From Massilia sp. Root133 (GTDB lineage: Bacteria > Pseudomonadota > Gammaproteobacteria > Burkholderiales > Burkholderiaceae_D): 64,000 nt of DNA. Location of the stretch: assembly GCF_001426525.1 (NCBI RefSeq), contig NZ_LMEW01000035.1, positions 316,694-380,693 on the forward strand. Reading direction: 5' to 3'. Position 1 is the first letter of the stretch; the number at the start of each line of letters is the position of its first letter. Position numbers and translations under genes: made by a program. Under the pieces are notes generated by a model. That model was not told where the DNA came from and ran no database searches. It saw only the letters and a list, made by a program, of their open reading frames with translations. Below are positions 53,094 through 62,396 of the stretch, piece after piece.

Positions 53094-53561
53094 TTACAGA
53101 CCGGAAACACTGGCCTGCATACCAGCTTGTGATTCTGCCCAAATGGCGTCAAAACGCAGGCGCGACAGCTCGGTTTGTTGCGGTGCGTCAAAGACCGCCT
53201 CACCGCGCAGGTGATCGCTGTGAAAGCGCCGCACGATGTGCAGGTCGTCCGCGATGCAGAACGAATCCGTGAGCGCGCGCAGCGCCCGCGGCGTGCGCCG
53301 GCACTCGATGCCGTGCGCATGATCGCGCAGCAGGCGCAGGAACCTGGGCGCCTCCCGCTCCAGGTGCGCGGGATCGTGCAGCGCCAGGCGCAGCCGGCCG
53401 CCGCCGTGCAGGAAGCGGCGCAGGACCGCGTCCACGTCCGGCGCGGCCAGCCGGAACAACGTAAAGTCCGGATCGAACATGACGAGCGTCACCCGTGCCC
53501 GTGCCCATACCTCGTCCAGCTGCTGCTGGAACGCGGCGCGGGTGTCGAAGGGCGCGTTCAT
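53094..53561 (-). CDS. Conserved hypothetical protein, phospholipase-D-fold-like
   Basis: A 155-residue protein of unknown function. The pattern (VTLVMFDPDFTLFRL, LHGGGRLRLALHDPAHLEREAPRF, LRDHAHGIECRRTP, DSFCIADDLHIVRRFHSDHLRGE) is that of a single degenerate PLD-like domain; no HKD motif is present, so catalysis is unlikely. It starts one base after the stop of the roxA-like gene, in the same direction, and is probably co-translated with it. Confidence 0.65.
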   Translation of the reverse strand: MNAPFDTRAAFQQQLDEVWARARVTLVMFDPDFTLFRLAAPDVDAVLRRFLHGGGRLRLALHDPAHLEREAPRFLRLLRDHAHGIECRRTPRALRALTDSFCIADDLHIVRRFHSDHLRGEAVFDAPQQTELSRLRFDAIWAESQAGMQASVSGL

Positions 53562-53562
53562 G

Positions 53563-54684
53563 TCAGCCGAGCTCGATCCAGCCGTCCTGGTACCAGGTGT
53601 ACAGCGCTTCCAGCACGTCGTCCGACGCCTGGTCGAGCAGACTGCCCGCCAGGGCCCGCTCGTTGGCGAGCACGTCCAGCACGACCTTGTCCGCGCGCCC
53701 GACGGCGAACGATTCGCCGTTGATGAACACGTGCTTGCCGCGGTAGAGCATCAACGTCTTGGGCGACAGTTTCAGGCCCTTTTTCGCCGCCTGTTCCATG
53801 AAGCGGCCCACCGTCAGCGGCTTCGCGACCGGGGTGAAGAACACGTTGTGCTTCGGCTCGGACAGGTATTCGCCCATGAAGATCGTGACGTCTTCCTCGT
53901 CCCAGCGCACCTTGTTCAGTTCTTCGGTGACGGTGGCCAGCATGTCGCGCGGGATCTCGGCCGGGTTCTTCGCGGGCTGCAGGCCCGGGTCGGCATAGCG
54001 GCCCGGCAGGTCGATGGAGTCGGCCATGAACTGCAGGAAGGCTTCGCCCAGTTCCTGGAACGACGGCGAGCGGAAGCCGATCGAATACGTCATGCATTCG
54101 CCCTCGGCGACGCCGTCGTGCGCGTAGTGCGGAGGCAGGTACAGCATGTCGCCCGGCTCCAGCACGAATTCTTCTTCCGGCTCGAAGTTGGCGAGGATCT
54201 TCAGCGGCAGGCCCTCGACCAGCGTCAGGTCCTGCTGCGCGCCGATGCGCCAGCGGCGCTTGCCCTGCGCCTGCAGCAGGAATACGTCATAGGAATCGAA
54301 ATGCGGACCGACGCCGCCGCCGTCCGTCGCATAGCTGACCATCAGGTCGTCCAGGCGTGCGTCCGGCACGAAACGGAACTGGCGCAGCAGGGCATCGGCC
54401 TTCGGCTCGTGCAGGTTGACGCCCTGCACGAGCATGGTCCATTCGCGCTGAGCCTTGGACGGCAGTTCGGCCAGCGGGCCGTGCTGCATGTCCCACTTGC
54501 CGTCGGTGAGCGTCACGAGGCGCGATTCGACGTGGTTCAGTTTGGCCAGCTCGGCCAGCTTGTCGATCTTGAGCAGCGGTTTGAAATCGGGGATGGCCTG
54601 ACGGATGAGCAGGGGTTTCTTGTGCCAGTAATCGCGGAGGAACTGGGCGGGCGTGATATTGCCGAGGAGCTGTAATTTTTGCAT
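53563..54684 (-). CDS. Ribosomal-oxygenase RoxA/YcfD-type cupin protein
   Basis: A 2-oxoglutarate/Fe(II) oxygenase; YcfD hydroxylates an arginine of ribosomal protein L16. 373 residues. N-terminus QLLGNITPAQFLRDYWHKKPLLIR is typical, the iron-binding HxD is in GPHFDSYDVFLLQ, and the distal histidine in YLPPHYAHDG. The C-terminal winged-helix dimerisation/substrate domain covers about residues 245-373. Divergent from slyD; the short hypothetical gene follows. Confidence 0.9.
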   Translation of the reverse strand: MQKLQLLGNITPAQFLRDYWHKKPLLIRQAIPDFKPLLKIDKLAELAKLNHVESRLVTLTDGKWDMQHGPLAELPSKAQREWTMLVQGVNLHEPKADALLRQFRFVPDARLDDLMVSYATDGGGVGPHFDSYDVFLLQAQGKRRWRIGAQQDLTLVEGLPLKILANFEPEEEFVLEPGDMLYLPPHYAHDGVAEGECMTYSIGFRSPSFQELGEAFLQFMADSIDLPGRYADPGLQPAKNPAEIPRDMLATVTEELNKVRWDEEDVTIFMGEYLSEPKHNVFFTPVAKPLTVGRFMEQAAKKGLKLSPKTLMLYRGKHVFINGESFAVGRADKVVLDVLANERALAGSLLDQASDDVLEALYTWYQDGWIELG

Positions 54685-54763
54685 ATCCCATTATAACCAG
54701 CGCCGGCCGGGGCAAAGCGGTGGTAGGGTTATAATCGCAACCTTACCCACGAAAGGAAGTGCA

Positions 54764-55306
54764 ATGAAGATTGCCCAGAACACGGTTGTGTCGGTCAACT
54801 ATAAACTGTCCGACGCTCAGAACAACCTGATCGAAGACGGCGCCCAGCCGATGGTCTACCTGCACGGTGGCTACGAGAACACGCTGCCGAAGATCGAGGA
54901 AGAGCTGGACGGCAAGGACGTGGGTTACACGTCGACCATCCAGATCGAGCCGGAAGACGCGTTCGGCGACTACGATCCGAACCTGGTGAAGGTCGAGGAC
55001 CGCAACCGCCTGCCGGAACCGATCGAAGTCGGCATGCAGTTCGAAGGCATGGCCGAGGGCAGCGACGAAGAGCCGGTCATCTTCACCGTCACCGAAGTCG
55101 CCGACGACAAAGTCGTGCTGGACGGCAATCACCCGCTGGCCGGCATGGCCCTGCGCTTCGACCTGTCCGTGATCGACGTGCGTGCCGCCACGCCGGAAGA
55201 GATCGCGCACGGCCACGTGCACGGCGCCCACGGCCATGACCACGGTCACGGCGAGATCGACGACAGCGAAGAAGGCGACCACTTCCGTAGCCAGCCGCTG
55301 CAATAA
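54764..55306 (+). CDS. slyD: FKBP-type peptidyl-prolyl isomerase SlyD
   Basis: A folding chaperone and prolyl isomerase that also handles nickel for hydrogenase in E. coli. 180 residues: FKBP strands (MKIAQNTVVSVNYKLSDAQN, EDAFGDYDPNLV), the insert-in-flap chaperone domain (about 70-125), GNHPLAGMALRFDLSV, and a histidine-rich metal-binding tail (HGHVHGAHGHDHGHG). TATAAT at 54730-54735 and AAAGGAAG before the ATG mark the start; the upstream ATG was rejected. Divergent from roxA. Confidence 0.95.
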   Translation: MKIAQNTVVSVNYKLSDAQNNLIEDGAQPMVYLHGGYENTLPKIEEELDGKDVGYTSTIQIEPEDAFGDYDPNLVKVEDRNRLPEPIEVGMQFEGMAEGSDEEPVIFTVTEVADDKVVLDGNHPLAGMALRFDLSVIDVRAATPEEIAHGHVHGAHGHDHGHGEIDDSEEGDHFRSQPLQ

Positions 55307-55351
55307 TTACCCACGCACGCGGTGCGCGTCGACCCGGCTGCGGCCGGGTCG

Positions 55352-56311
55352 TCAGTCCTTCCTTGCGCCGTTCGCCGTCTCGACCTTGCGGGGATCGACC
55401 CTGAACAGGGTCTTCGTCTCCGGATTCACCACCACCTCCAATGCATCCGCGCCGGCCGCCAGATGGCCGACATTGCCGCGCCATTCGATGACGGGTCTTG
55501 CACGCATGCGCGTACCGTCGACGAGCAGCACCTTGCCCCGGAATTTTTGCGCCAGCGACAGGATCAGCCGGCGCGGCTCCGCGAAGCCGTCGTTGTCCGG
55601 CACGGCGCCGCGCAGCAGGGCGCGCAGGCCCGTCGGCTGCGACAACGCCTTCACGTCGCCTTCGGAAAACAGCACGATCGCTTCCAGCTTGTCGCGCCTG
55701 GCGATGGCGAACAGCCGGTGCAGCCAGAAGCGGTTCGCGACGAGCCGGTCCTCGTACTCGCTGTTGCGGCCCGCTTCGTTCAGGTAGTGGTTGTTATTGG
55801 CCGGCATGTTGACGGTCGCATACAGCACCTTGCCGACCGACCAGTGCGCATTTTCCGCATAGCTGCGAAAGCGCGGGCTCATCGACAGGCGCGTCAGCGG
55901 CAGCTTGCGCGCGCCCAGCGTGGACGGCTCGCCGTAGAACAGTTCGCGGATGCGGTTCATGCGCTCAATCGCATTCGTCCGGCCGGCACTGTTGCGGCAT
56001 TCCGTCCAGTCGCTGCCGGCCGGCAGCACGATGACGGGCCGGCGCGCATCGTCGATCAGCTCGCGCCGCTTCTGGTACAGCTTGTCCGTGCACGGCTCGT
56101 TCGCACCCTTGATGCCGGTGACGACCAGGAAGGCGACGTCCTTGTCGTCGTTGTCGGCGAGCGCCTGCTTGAGGCGTTTTTCGCCGCCATCGGTAAAACC
56201 GTGGCCGATGATGGCGAAACGGTGCGCGTCATCGTCGCGGGCGTCCGCGCGCGCGCCGCCCGCCAGCGCGCAGGCGAGGACGAACAGGAGAAGCGAGCGG
56301 CGTCGCGGCAT
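55352..56311 (-). CDS. Secreted protein of unknown function
   Basis: A 319-residue protein with a Sec signal peptide (MPRRRSLLLFVLACALAGGA, cleavage near ARA). I do not recognise a named family. The body begins HRFAIIGHGFTDGGEKRLKQ, VAFLVVTGIKGANE, PVIVLPAGSDWTEC and later LEAIVLFSEGDVKALS. This resembles the calcineurin-like (metallophosphatase) strand order, but the metal ligands DxH and GNHD are not kept. It starts two bases after the mutS stop and is therefore coupled to mutS. Earlier upstream starts belong to the mutS frame shadow. Confidence 0.62.
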   Translation of the reverse strand: MPRRRSLLLFVLACALAGGARADARDDDAHRFAIIGHGFTDGGEKRLKQALADNDDKDVAFLVVTGIKGANEPCTDKLYQKRRELIDDARRPVIVLPAGSDWTECRNSAGRTNAIERMNRIRELFYGEPSTLGARKLPLTRLSMSPRFRSYAENAHWSVGKVLYATVNMPANNNHYLNEAGRNSEYEDRLVANRFWLHRLFAIARRDKLEAIVLFSEGDVKALSQPTGLRALLRGAVPDNDGFAEPRRLILSLAQKFRGKVLLVDGTRMRARPVIEWRGNVGHLAAGADALEVVVNPETKTLFRVDPRKVETANGARKD

Positions 56312-56313
56312 CG

Positions 56314-58992
56314 TCAGGCCGAGGCCAGCCGCTTGAGCTCGTACAAGCGTTCGAGCGCTTCGCGCGGGGTCAGGGCATCGGGATCGATGGCGTCCAGCAG
56401 CGTCAGCGCGGGCGACTCGGCCGCCACGTGCGCCGGTGCCGGTGCGGGCGCGGCTTCGGCGTCGCCTTCGTCGCACGGCGCCGGCGCGAACAGGTCGAGC
56501 TGCGGCGTCGCATCGAGCGCCTGCGCTTCCAGCCGCGCCAGGTGCTTGCGCGCGGCGCGGATCACGCCGGGCGGCACGCCCGCCAGCTGTGCGACCTGCA
56601 GCCCGTAGCTCTGCGACGCCGGGCCGTCCTGCACGGCATGCAGGAACACGATGCTGTCCTTGTGCTCGACGGCCGACAGGTGCACGTTGACCGCGCTCGG
56701 ATGCTGTTCCGGCAGCTGCGTCAATTCGAAGTAGTGCGTGGCGAACAGGGTAAAGCTGCGGCTCGTCTCGATCAGGTGGCGCGCGATCGCCCACGCGAGC
56801 GCGAGACCGTCGAACGTCGACGTGCCGCGGCCCACTTCGTCCATCAGCACGAGCGAGTGCTCGGTCGCGCCGTTCAGGATCGTGGCCGATTCCGTCATCT
56901 CCACCATGAACGTCGAGCGGCCGTTGGCCAGGTCGTCCGACGCGCCGATGCGCGTGAAGATGCGGTCGATGGGACCGATCGTCGCGCTCGTCGCCGGCAC
57001 GTAGCTGCCGACATAGGCCAGCAGCGTGATCAGCGCGACCTGGCGCATGAACGTCGATTTACCGCCCATGTTCGGGCCCGTGATCAGGAGCAGGCGGCGG
57101 TCGTTGGACAGCCTGCAGTCGTTGGCGATGAAGCGCTCGATCTGGTTCTCGACGACCGGGTGGCGGCCCTCGACGATGGTGAGGCAGGGCTCCTCGACCA
57201 GCTGCGGCATGCACCAGTTGTTGCGCACGGCGTGGGCGGCGAGGGCGGTGATCGTATCGAGCTGCGCGATGCCGGACGCGATGCGCTGCAGGCACACGAT
57301 GTGCGGCGCGAGGTCGGCCAGCAGCAGCTCGTACAGCAGTTTTTCGCGCGCCAGCGCGCGGTCCTGCGCGGACAAGGCTTTATCTTCGAACGCCTTCAGT
57401 TCGGGCGTGATGTAGCGTTCGCAGTTCTTCAGGGTCTGGCGGCGGCGGTAATCATCCGGCACTTTGTCGGCCTGGCCGTTCGTGACTTCGATGTAGAAGC
57501 CGTGCACGCGGTTGTACTCGACCCGCAGGTTGGCGATGCCGGTGCGCGCACGCTCGCGCGCTTCCAGATCGACGAGGAACTGGCCCGCGTTTTCCGACAG
57601 CGCGCGCAGCTCGTCCAGCTCGGCGTCGAAGCCGCGCGCGAACACGCCGCCGTCGCGCACCATCGCGGCCGGCTCCGTCGCGATGGCGCGTTGCAATAGG
57701 TCCGCGCACGCCTCGGGCACGGCGATGGCGTCGTGGATGTCGCGCAGCAGGCACGAGTCGCCGGGGATGAAGCAGCGCGCCACCTGCTCGCGCAGCGCGG
57801 GCAGTTGGGTCAAGCCGTCGCGCAGGCTCGCGAGATCGCGCGGACGCGCCGTCAAGAGCGCGATGCGGGTCGTGATGCGCTCGATGTCGGGCACGTGTGC
57901 CAGAGTCGCCGACAGGTCGTGCATGGCCTCGCGCTGGGCCAGCGCCTCGATCGCCTCGTGGCGCGCGCGGGCCACGCGCTGGTCGCGCTTCGCGTGGTGC
58001 AGCCAGTGGCGCAACAGGCGCGAACCCATCGCCGTGCGGCAGCCGTCCAGCAGAGAAAACAGCGTGGGCGACTCGTGGCCGCGGATCGTCTCCGTCAGCT
58101 CGAGGTTGCGGCGCGTGGACGCATCGAGGCCGATGAATTCGCTCTCCGATTCGACCGCGAGACTCTTCACGTGCTGCAGGCCGCGGCCCTGCGTAGCCTG
58201 GGCATAGCGCAGCAGCGCGCCGGCCGCGCCGAACGCGGCGCCGAGACCGTCCGCGCCGAAGCCGGACAAGGTGGCGACACCCAATTGGTCGAGCAGCGCC
58301 TTGTGGCCGTGCACGACGTCGAAATGCCAATCCGGCACGCGCGCGGTGTGGCCGACCGGCGATTCTTCGAACAGGTCGGCGCCGCCGTCGGCGCGCAGTA
58401 CCTCGGCCGGCGCGATGCGTTCCAGTTCCTGTACGAGGCGTACGGCGGCCGCCCGGGCGTCGCCCGCGAATTCCATCAGCCGGAGTCCCCCGCTGGCGAG
58501 CGACATCCACGCGAGACCCGTCGTGACCACCTTGCGGTTCGCGACCGTGCACACGGCGAGCAGCGGGCGCTCGGCCTTTTCGGGCAGCAGGTCGGCATCC
58601 GTCAGCGTACCCGGCGTGACGACGCGTACGACCTTGCGCTCGACCGGGCCTTTGCTCAGCGCCGGGTCGCCGATCTGTTCGCAGATCGCGCACGACTCGC
58701 CCAGCTTGACGAGCTTGGCGAGGTACGGGTCGAGCGAGTGGAAGGGCACGCCCGCCATCTTGATCGGATTCCCGCCCGAGCTGCCGCGCGCCGTCAGGGT
58801 GATGCCCAGGATGCGCGCGGCCTTCTCGGCGTCCTCGAAGAACAGCTCGTAGAAGTCGCCCATCCGGTAGAAGACGAGCATCGTGGGGTAGTCGGCCTTG
58901 ATGCTCAGGTACTGCTGCATCATCGGAGTGTGCTGGCTTTTTCCGGACTTGGTAACTTGTTGATCTAACGGCATGTCGTCGTCTAACTTCAT
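56314..58992 (-). CDS. mutS: DNA mismatch-repair protein MutS
   Basis: Recognises mismatches and starts repair with MutL. 892 residues. The mismatch-binding motif is GDFYELF, the connector and core domains follow, the clamp is at ~450-560, and the ATPase has Walker A GPNMGGKSTFMRQ, signature STFMVEMTE and Walker B LVLMDEVGRGTSTFDGLALAW. The C-terminal HTH/tetramer segment is present (ELKRLASA). The ATG at 58992 starts MKLDDDMPLDQQ, a short tail before the conserved HTPMMQQYL; several longer upstream starts have no conservation. The 294 bases upstream hold no gene. Confidence 0.97.
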   Translation of the reverse strand: MKLDDDMPLDQQVTKSGKSQHTPMMQQYLSIKADYPTMLVFYRMGDFYELFFEDAEKAARILGITLTARGSSGGNPIKMAGVPFHSLDPYLAKLVKLGESCAICEQIGDPALSKGPVERKVVRVVTPGTLTDADLLPEKAERPLLAVCTVANRKVVTTGLAWMSLASGGLRLMEFAGDARAAAVRLVQELERIAPAEVLRADGGADLFEESPVGHTARVPDWHFDVVHGHKALLDQLGVATLSGFGADGLGAAFGAAGALLRYAQATQGRGLQHVKSLAVESESEFIGLDASTRRNLELTETIRGHESPTLFSLLDGCRTAMGSRLLRHWLHHAKRDQRVARARHEAIEALAQREAMHDLSATLAHVPDIERITTRIALLTARPRDLASLRDGLTQLPALREQVARCFIPGDSCLLRDIHDAIAVPEACADLLQRAIATEPAAMVRDGGVFARGFDAELDELRALSENAGQFLVDLEARERARTGIANLRVEYNRVHGFYIEVTNGQADKVPDDYRRRQTLKNCERYITPELKAFEDKALSAQDRALAREKLLYELLLADLAPHIVCLQRIASGIAQLDTITALAAHAVRNNWCMPQLVEEPCLTIVEGRHPVVENQIERFIANDCRLSNDRRLLLITGPNMGGKSTFMRQVALITLLAYVGSYVPATSATIGPIDRIFTRIGASDDLANGRSTFMVEMTESATILNGATEHSLVLMDEVGRGTSTFDGLALAWAIARHLIETSRSFTLFATHYFELTQLPEQHPSAVNVHLSAVEHKDSIVFLHAVQDGPASQSYGLQVAQLAGVPPGVIRAARKHLARLEAQALDATPQLDLFAPAPCDEGDAEAAPAPAPAHVAAESPALTLLDAIDPDALTPREALERLYELKRLASA

Positions 58993-59286
58993 GATTTTGT
59001 TGCGGATTCCTTGGGCTCGTGCGGCTCTCGATCGCATGGCGATTACGGATCGGCGTAGGGAGAGTGATGCACTCGATACCAGGGCGGCCGAGCAGCTGTC
59101 GGCAGACGTGCACTTTACCATGCCCCACCGGTCGACCTGCGGTGCGAGATGCAGGGTCGGCAAGTATACGTGAAAAGCCACGCCGAGCCTACGCCTGGAC
59201 GCGTGGAACCGACAATCCGGGCGTGCTCAGGGGTGTACTGCAGAGCGGTCCCCGCACGTGGTTGCGCGGTTTGAAGAATTGATGGA

Positions 59287-60261
59287 TCAACGACCGGATG
59301 TCGACACGTTCTTGTTCCGCAGAATGGATTCGCGGTAACCCGATGGGTCCATGCCGTAAGCCTGCCGGAACGCCCTGGCAAAGCTGCTGCGGCTGGCATA
59401 TCCCGTGTTGCGTATGACCTGATCGATCGACATATTGCCCGCCGCCAGATCGGCCGCGGCCTGGCGCATGCGCATCTCCCGGAGGACAGCCATCGGCGAA
59501 CGTCCGATGGCGTTGGTAAACCGGGCCACGAACGCCGACCTGCTCAAGCACGCGGTCTCCGCCAATGTATGGACGGTATGCCCCTTGCCCGGCTGGGCCA
59601 CCATGTCCGCGAACACACGTGCGACTTGCGGGTCGCTCAGCATGGCAAAGCGTTCGATCCAGACATTCATCGAACTCAGCGACTTGCGCACCAGGGCGAT
59701 GATGACCTGTTTCAGCAACGCGCCGGTCATCGCCCCGTAGCCGATTTCTTGCGCTACCAATTCGTCCATCGCGCATTTGAGCGTGACGTCCAGCCGATCG
59801 TCAGCACGGAATTTTTCCACGATCGGTGCCGCCAGGGTTTCGAACAAATCCATCGACGCGCCGTACAGGGTTCTGAAATAGCCGCATATCAGGACGGTTC
59901 GCGGCCCTTCATTCCCCGCCGTGAAGCGATACACCGAATCGACGATGTTCATGTGATCGGCTCCGGTGACCGGTTCGGTTGCGCCAGGCGACTCGTCACC
60001 TTTGAAGACTTCCAGCCGGAACGGACAATCGGGAGGCACGATGACGAGTGTATGGGGCTCGACTTTTACTGGCGCCGCGTTTCTCAGGTACATGAGCCCT
60101 GTGCCCTCGAGCACGTAATGAATGCCCGGACACGGGTGGCCGCCCATGACGAGGTTGTATCCCGGACTGACCAGACATTCCGCGAGTGTGACGATCTGGA
60201 CGTCCAGCGCCGCGATCAACCGGCTCAAATCCGCTGTCGAGATAGTGGGGACGGACTTCAT
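59287..60261 (-). CDS. AraC-family transcriptional regulator
   Basis: A 324-residue regulator with an N-terminal cupin effector domain (AECLVSPGYNLVMGGHPCPG, LRNAAPVKVEPHTLVIVPPD) and a C-terminal pair of HTH motifs (ETACLSRSAFVARFTNAIGR, QVIRNTGYASRSSFARAFRQ). It is of the 'cupin_6' type found near small redox or short-chain dehydrogenase genes. It is the last gene of the leftward detoxification block and may be co-transcribed or have its own promoter in the 99 bases before it. Target inferred to be the adjacent genes. Confidence 0.9.
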   Translation of the reverse strand: MKSVPTISTADLSRLIAALDVQIVTLAECLVSPGYNLVMGGHPCPGIHYVLEGTGLMYLRNAAPVKVEPHTLVIVPPDCPFRLEVFKGDESPGATEPVTGADHMNIVDSVYRFTAGNEGPRTVLICGYFRTLYGASMDLFETLAAPIVEKFRADDRLDVTLKCAMDELVAQEIGYGAMTGALLKQVIIALVRKSLSSMNVWIERFAMLSDPQVARVFADMVAQPGKGHTVHTLAETACLSRSAFVARFTNAIGRSPMAVLREMRMRQAAADLAAGNMSIDQVIRNTGYASRSSFARAFRQAYGMDPSGYRESILRNKNVSTSGR

Positions 60262-60360
60262 TGACACCTTCCTTGTCGCACTGCCTGTTCCGTTCAAAAG
60301 GCCGACATCATGCCAGAATCCGGCCGGACTTGAGCCTTGCGGGGATTGTAGCGTCACCTT

Positions 60361-60897
60361 TCATAGCGGGCCGTCGAATTCGCCGCGTGCCGGGTAATCC
60401 TTTGTGATCGCGAAGTCGATCGCCTGAAGCAGTTCCGAGAACAGCGGACGGGCAAACGGCATCGTCTGGACCGAGCCGTAATACAGGGTGCCATCGGGCC
60501 GTACGAGAAACACGCCCGGTTCCGAGAAGAGGGGCGGCTCTTCGATGCCGATCGACGATGTGCCGCGCGACGAGGAAATGTAGAGGCCCCATTGGCGCGC
60601 GACGGCAAGCGGCAGCGAATGTCCGACCCGGAGATGGCTCGCACCGACCTTGCGTGCCATGTCTCGGGCTCGCTCCGGCGTGTCGGAACTGATCGCGATC
60701 ACGCTGGTGCCGCGACGCTCGTACTCGGATAGCAGCGACCCGAGTTCGCGCAGGTACTTGAGGCAAACCGGACAATGAAGGCCGCGGTAAAAGACGAGTA
60801 ACGTGAACCGGTCGTGTACGTTGTCTGCGAGATCGAACTCGCCATGATCGAGCGTCGGAACGCGAAGTTCAGGCACCAGTTGCCGAGGTAGCAGCAT
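60361..60897 (-). CDS. Peroxiredoxin-like (AhpC/TSA-fold) protein
   Basis: A thioredoxin-fold protein of 178 residues with the active-site segment FYRGLHCPVCLKYL. CPVC is a CxxC motif, unlike the TxxC of typical peroxiredoxins, so it belongs to the AhpC-like group of uncertain activity. Other parts: VIAISSDTPERARDMARKVG and FLVRPDGTLYYGSVQTMPF. It probably reduces peroxides or disulfides, and it follows the AhpD-like gene, which would fit a reductase pair. Confidence 0.88.
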   Translation of the reverse strand: MLLPRQLVPELRVPTLDHGEFDLADNVHDRFTLLVFYRGLHCPVCLKYLRELGSLLSEYERRGTSVIAISSDTPERARDMARKVGASHLRVGHSLPLAVARQWGLYISSSRGTSSIGIEEPPLFSEPGVFLVRPDGTLYYGSVQTMPFARPLFSELLQAIDFAITKDYPARGEFDGPL

Positions 60898-60988
60898 TGC
60901 TTTTCCTTTTAGGTTTCATTCCGGGTGAATCGTTCCATCGCGCCGCCTTCTGCGTGTCGGCGCAGACGGCGGCGCGAACTCGCGGCGA

Positions 60989-61537
60989 TCAGATCGAACC
61001 GGCCGGCACGACGGCGGGGAAATCCTTCTCGGGATCGAACACGTTGTTGAAGAAGTTCGTCAGCGAGTACATGGCCACCAGCGCGACGATTTCCATGGCG
61101 TTCGCATCCGTGTAGCCGGCAGCGCGCACGGCGTCCAGGTCGGTGTCGGCGACGTGGCCGCGCGTCTCGATGACCTTGCGCGCGAACTGGACGGCGGCGT
61201 CGCGCTTCGGATCGTTCGCGTGGCCCTTGCGGGCGAGCAGGATGTCGGCGGCCGGAAGCCTGGCCATGTGTTCGGCCGTGAAGCTGTGCACCGTCAGGCA
61301 GTAGTTGCAGCCGTTGACTTCCGAGACCGCGAGGCCGATGCTGTCGCGCGTCTTCACGTCGAGCGCCTTGCTCAAGGAGCCGAGCAGCGTCGCCCAGGCG
61401 TTGAACGCGATCGGGCTCTGCGCGAACGCGGCCATCATGTTCGGCGTGAAGCCGATGTTCTTCGTGAAGGCGTCGAGGGTCGGTTTCGATTCGGCCGGCA
61501 CGTGTTCCGGCGTGAGCGCTGCAGTTCTTGTCATCAT
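60989..61537 (-). CDS. Carboxymuconolactone-decarboxylase-family (AhpD-like) protein
   Basis: AhpD-like proteins are thiol oxidoreductases that can pass electrons to AhpC. 182 residues, with the CxxC-H site in NGCNYCLTVHSFTAEH. The start is one of two adjacent ATGs (61537, 61534) after GGAGAAT; longer starts run into the upstream gap. Its neighbour is a peroxiredoxin-like gene, so a linked function is likely. Active thiols are seen, but the physiological peroxide is unknown. Confidence 0.9.
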   Translation of the reverse strand: MMTRTAALTPEHVPAESKPTLDAFTKNIGFTPNMMAAFAQSPIAFNAWATLLGSLSKALDVKTRDSIGLAVSEVNGCNYCLTVHSFTAEHMARLPAADILLARKGHANDPKRDAAVQFARKVIETRGHVADTDLDAVRAAGYTDANAMEIVALVAMYSLTNFFNNVFDPEKDFPAVVPAGSI

Positions 61538-61700
61538 ATTCTCCATCAAGTGAGTCGCTGGTTTCATGGAATCGGGGAGCGCCGTTGGGCGCTGTCCGCG
61601 TGTCTTTTGAGCCTCTACTGTAGGCGAGTCTGCTTCCTGCATCGAGACTGCACCTGCTCAATAGACTGCCCAAAAAGATCAATCAGGCAGGCCGGGCGCT

Positions 61701-61838
61701 TCAGTGGCGCGCCCGCACGTTTACGTCGGCGGCCGGCTCATCCCAGCCACCACCGAGGGCGTGGATCAGGGCGACCGTCGTGATCGCACGGTCGCCGCGC
61801 AGTTGCACGGCGCTGCGTTCGACCGTGATGTCAGCACG
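61701..61838 (-). pseudogene. 3' remnant of an RND-efflux outer-membrane factor (NodT/OprM type)
   Basis: The last ~45 codons of a reading frame read RADITVERSAVQLRGDRAI, then TTVALIHALGGGWDEP before the stop. The segment RAITTVALIHALGGGW matches the C-terminal end of NodT-type outer-membrane efflux proteins (family pattern: ...VALYKALGGGW). Nothing upstream continues the gene, since the next 70 bases end in the adjacent oxidase-like gene. A deletion has left only the tail. Confidence 0.6.
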
Positions 61839-61908
61839 GAGGCCGGATCGACCAAGGGGATACGGAGTTTGAGTGTGGGCGGTGGTGCGCGCGGTACCGG
61901 GCGGGTGG

Positions 61909-62385
61909 TCAGGCGCCACCGCTTTCGGGCTTCACGCCGTACTTCCGATAATAGGTGCGCCTGATCTCGTCCTGGCTGCGGGGCGGGTCGGCGAAAACGT
62001 GCGCCGGCGACAGCAGCGGCGTGATCGACGTGGTCTCGATCCTGACCACGTGGTCGACCGGGTATTCCGGGCCGTTCATCGTCCGGACCCGGTCCGCGAT
62101 CATCGAATACGCGGCGTCGCCCGGCGCCAGTACCTGCGCACGGCCCTTGAAGCGGTAACCGCGCCGCTCGAAGATGTCGACGACGTTGATGTCGACGGCG
62201 GGATTGCGCTTCAGGTTCGTGACTGTCGCGGGCGATGCGATATCGGCGAAATAGAGCACGCCCTGCACGACGGTGAGCGACGCCTTGGGCGAGAGGTTGG
62301 GCGTGCCGTCCGCGTTGACGGTCGCGACGAACGACAGTATCGCCCGTTCGACGATCGCCTCCATGTCGGCGGTAATATCGCGCAT
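61909..62385 (-). CDS. Pyridoxamine-5'-phosphate-oxidase-family flavoprotein
   Basis: A split-barrel FMN- or F420-type protein of 158 residues: AILSFVATVNADGTPNLSPKASL is the family start, then VLYFADIASPATVTNLKRNP and DINVVDIFERRGYRFKGRAQV. These small members are usually FMN-binding oxidoreductases of unknown substrate rather than PdxH, which is longer. It overlaps nothing; the GST gene ends 11 bases before its ATG, so both probably share one transcript. Confidence 0.85.
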   Translation of the reverse strand: MRDITADMEAIVERAILSFVATVNADGTPNLSPKASLTVVQGVLYFADIASPATVTNLKRNPAVDINVVDIFERRGYRFKGRAQVLAPGDAAYSMIADRVRTMNGPEYPVDHVVRIETTSITPLLSPAHVFADPPRSQDEIRRTYYRKYGVKPESGGA

Positions 62386-62396
62386 GGCCGTCCCCG

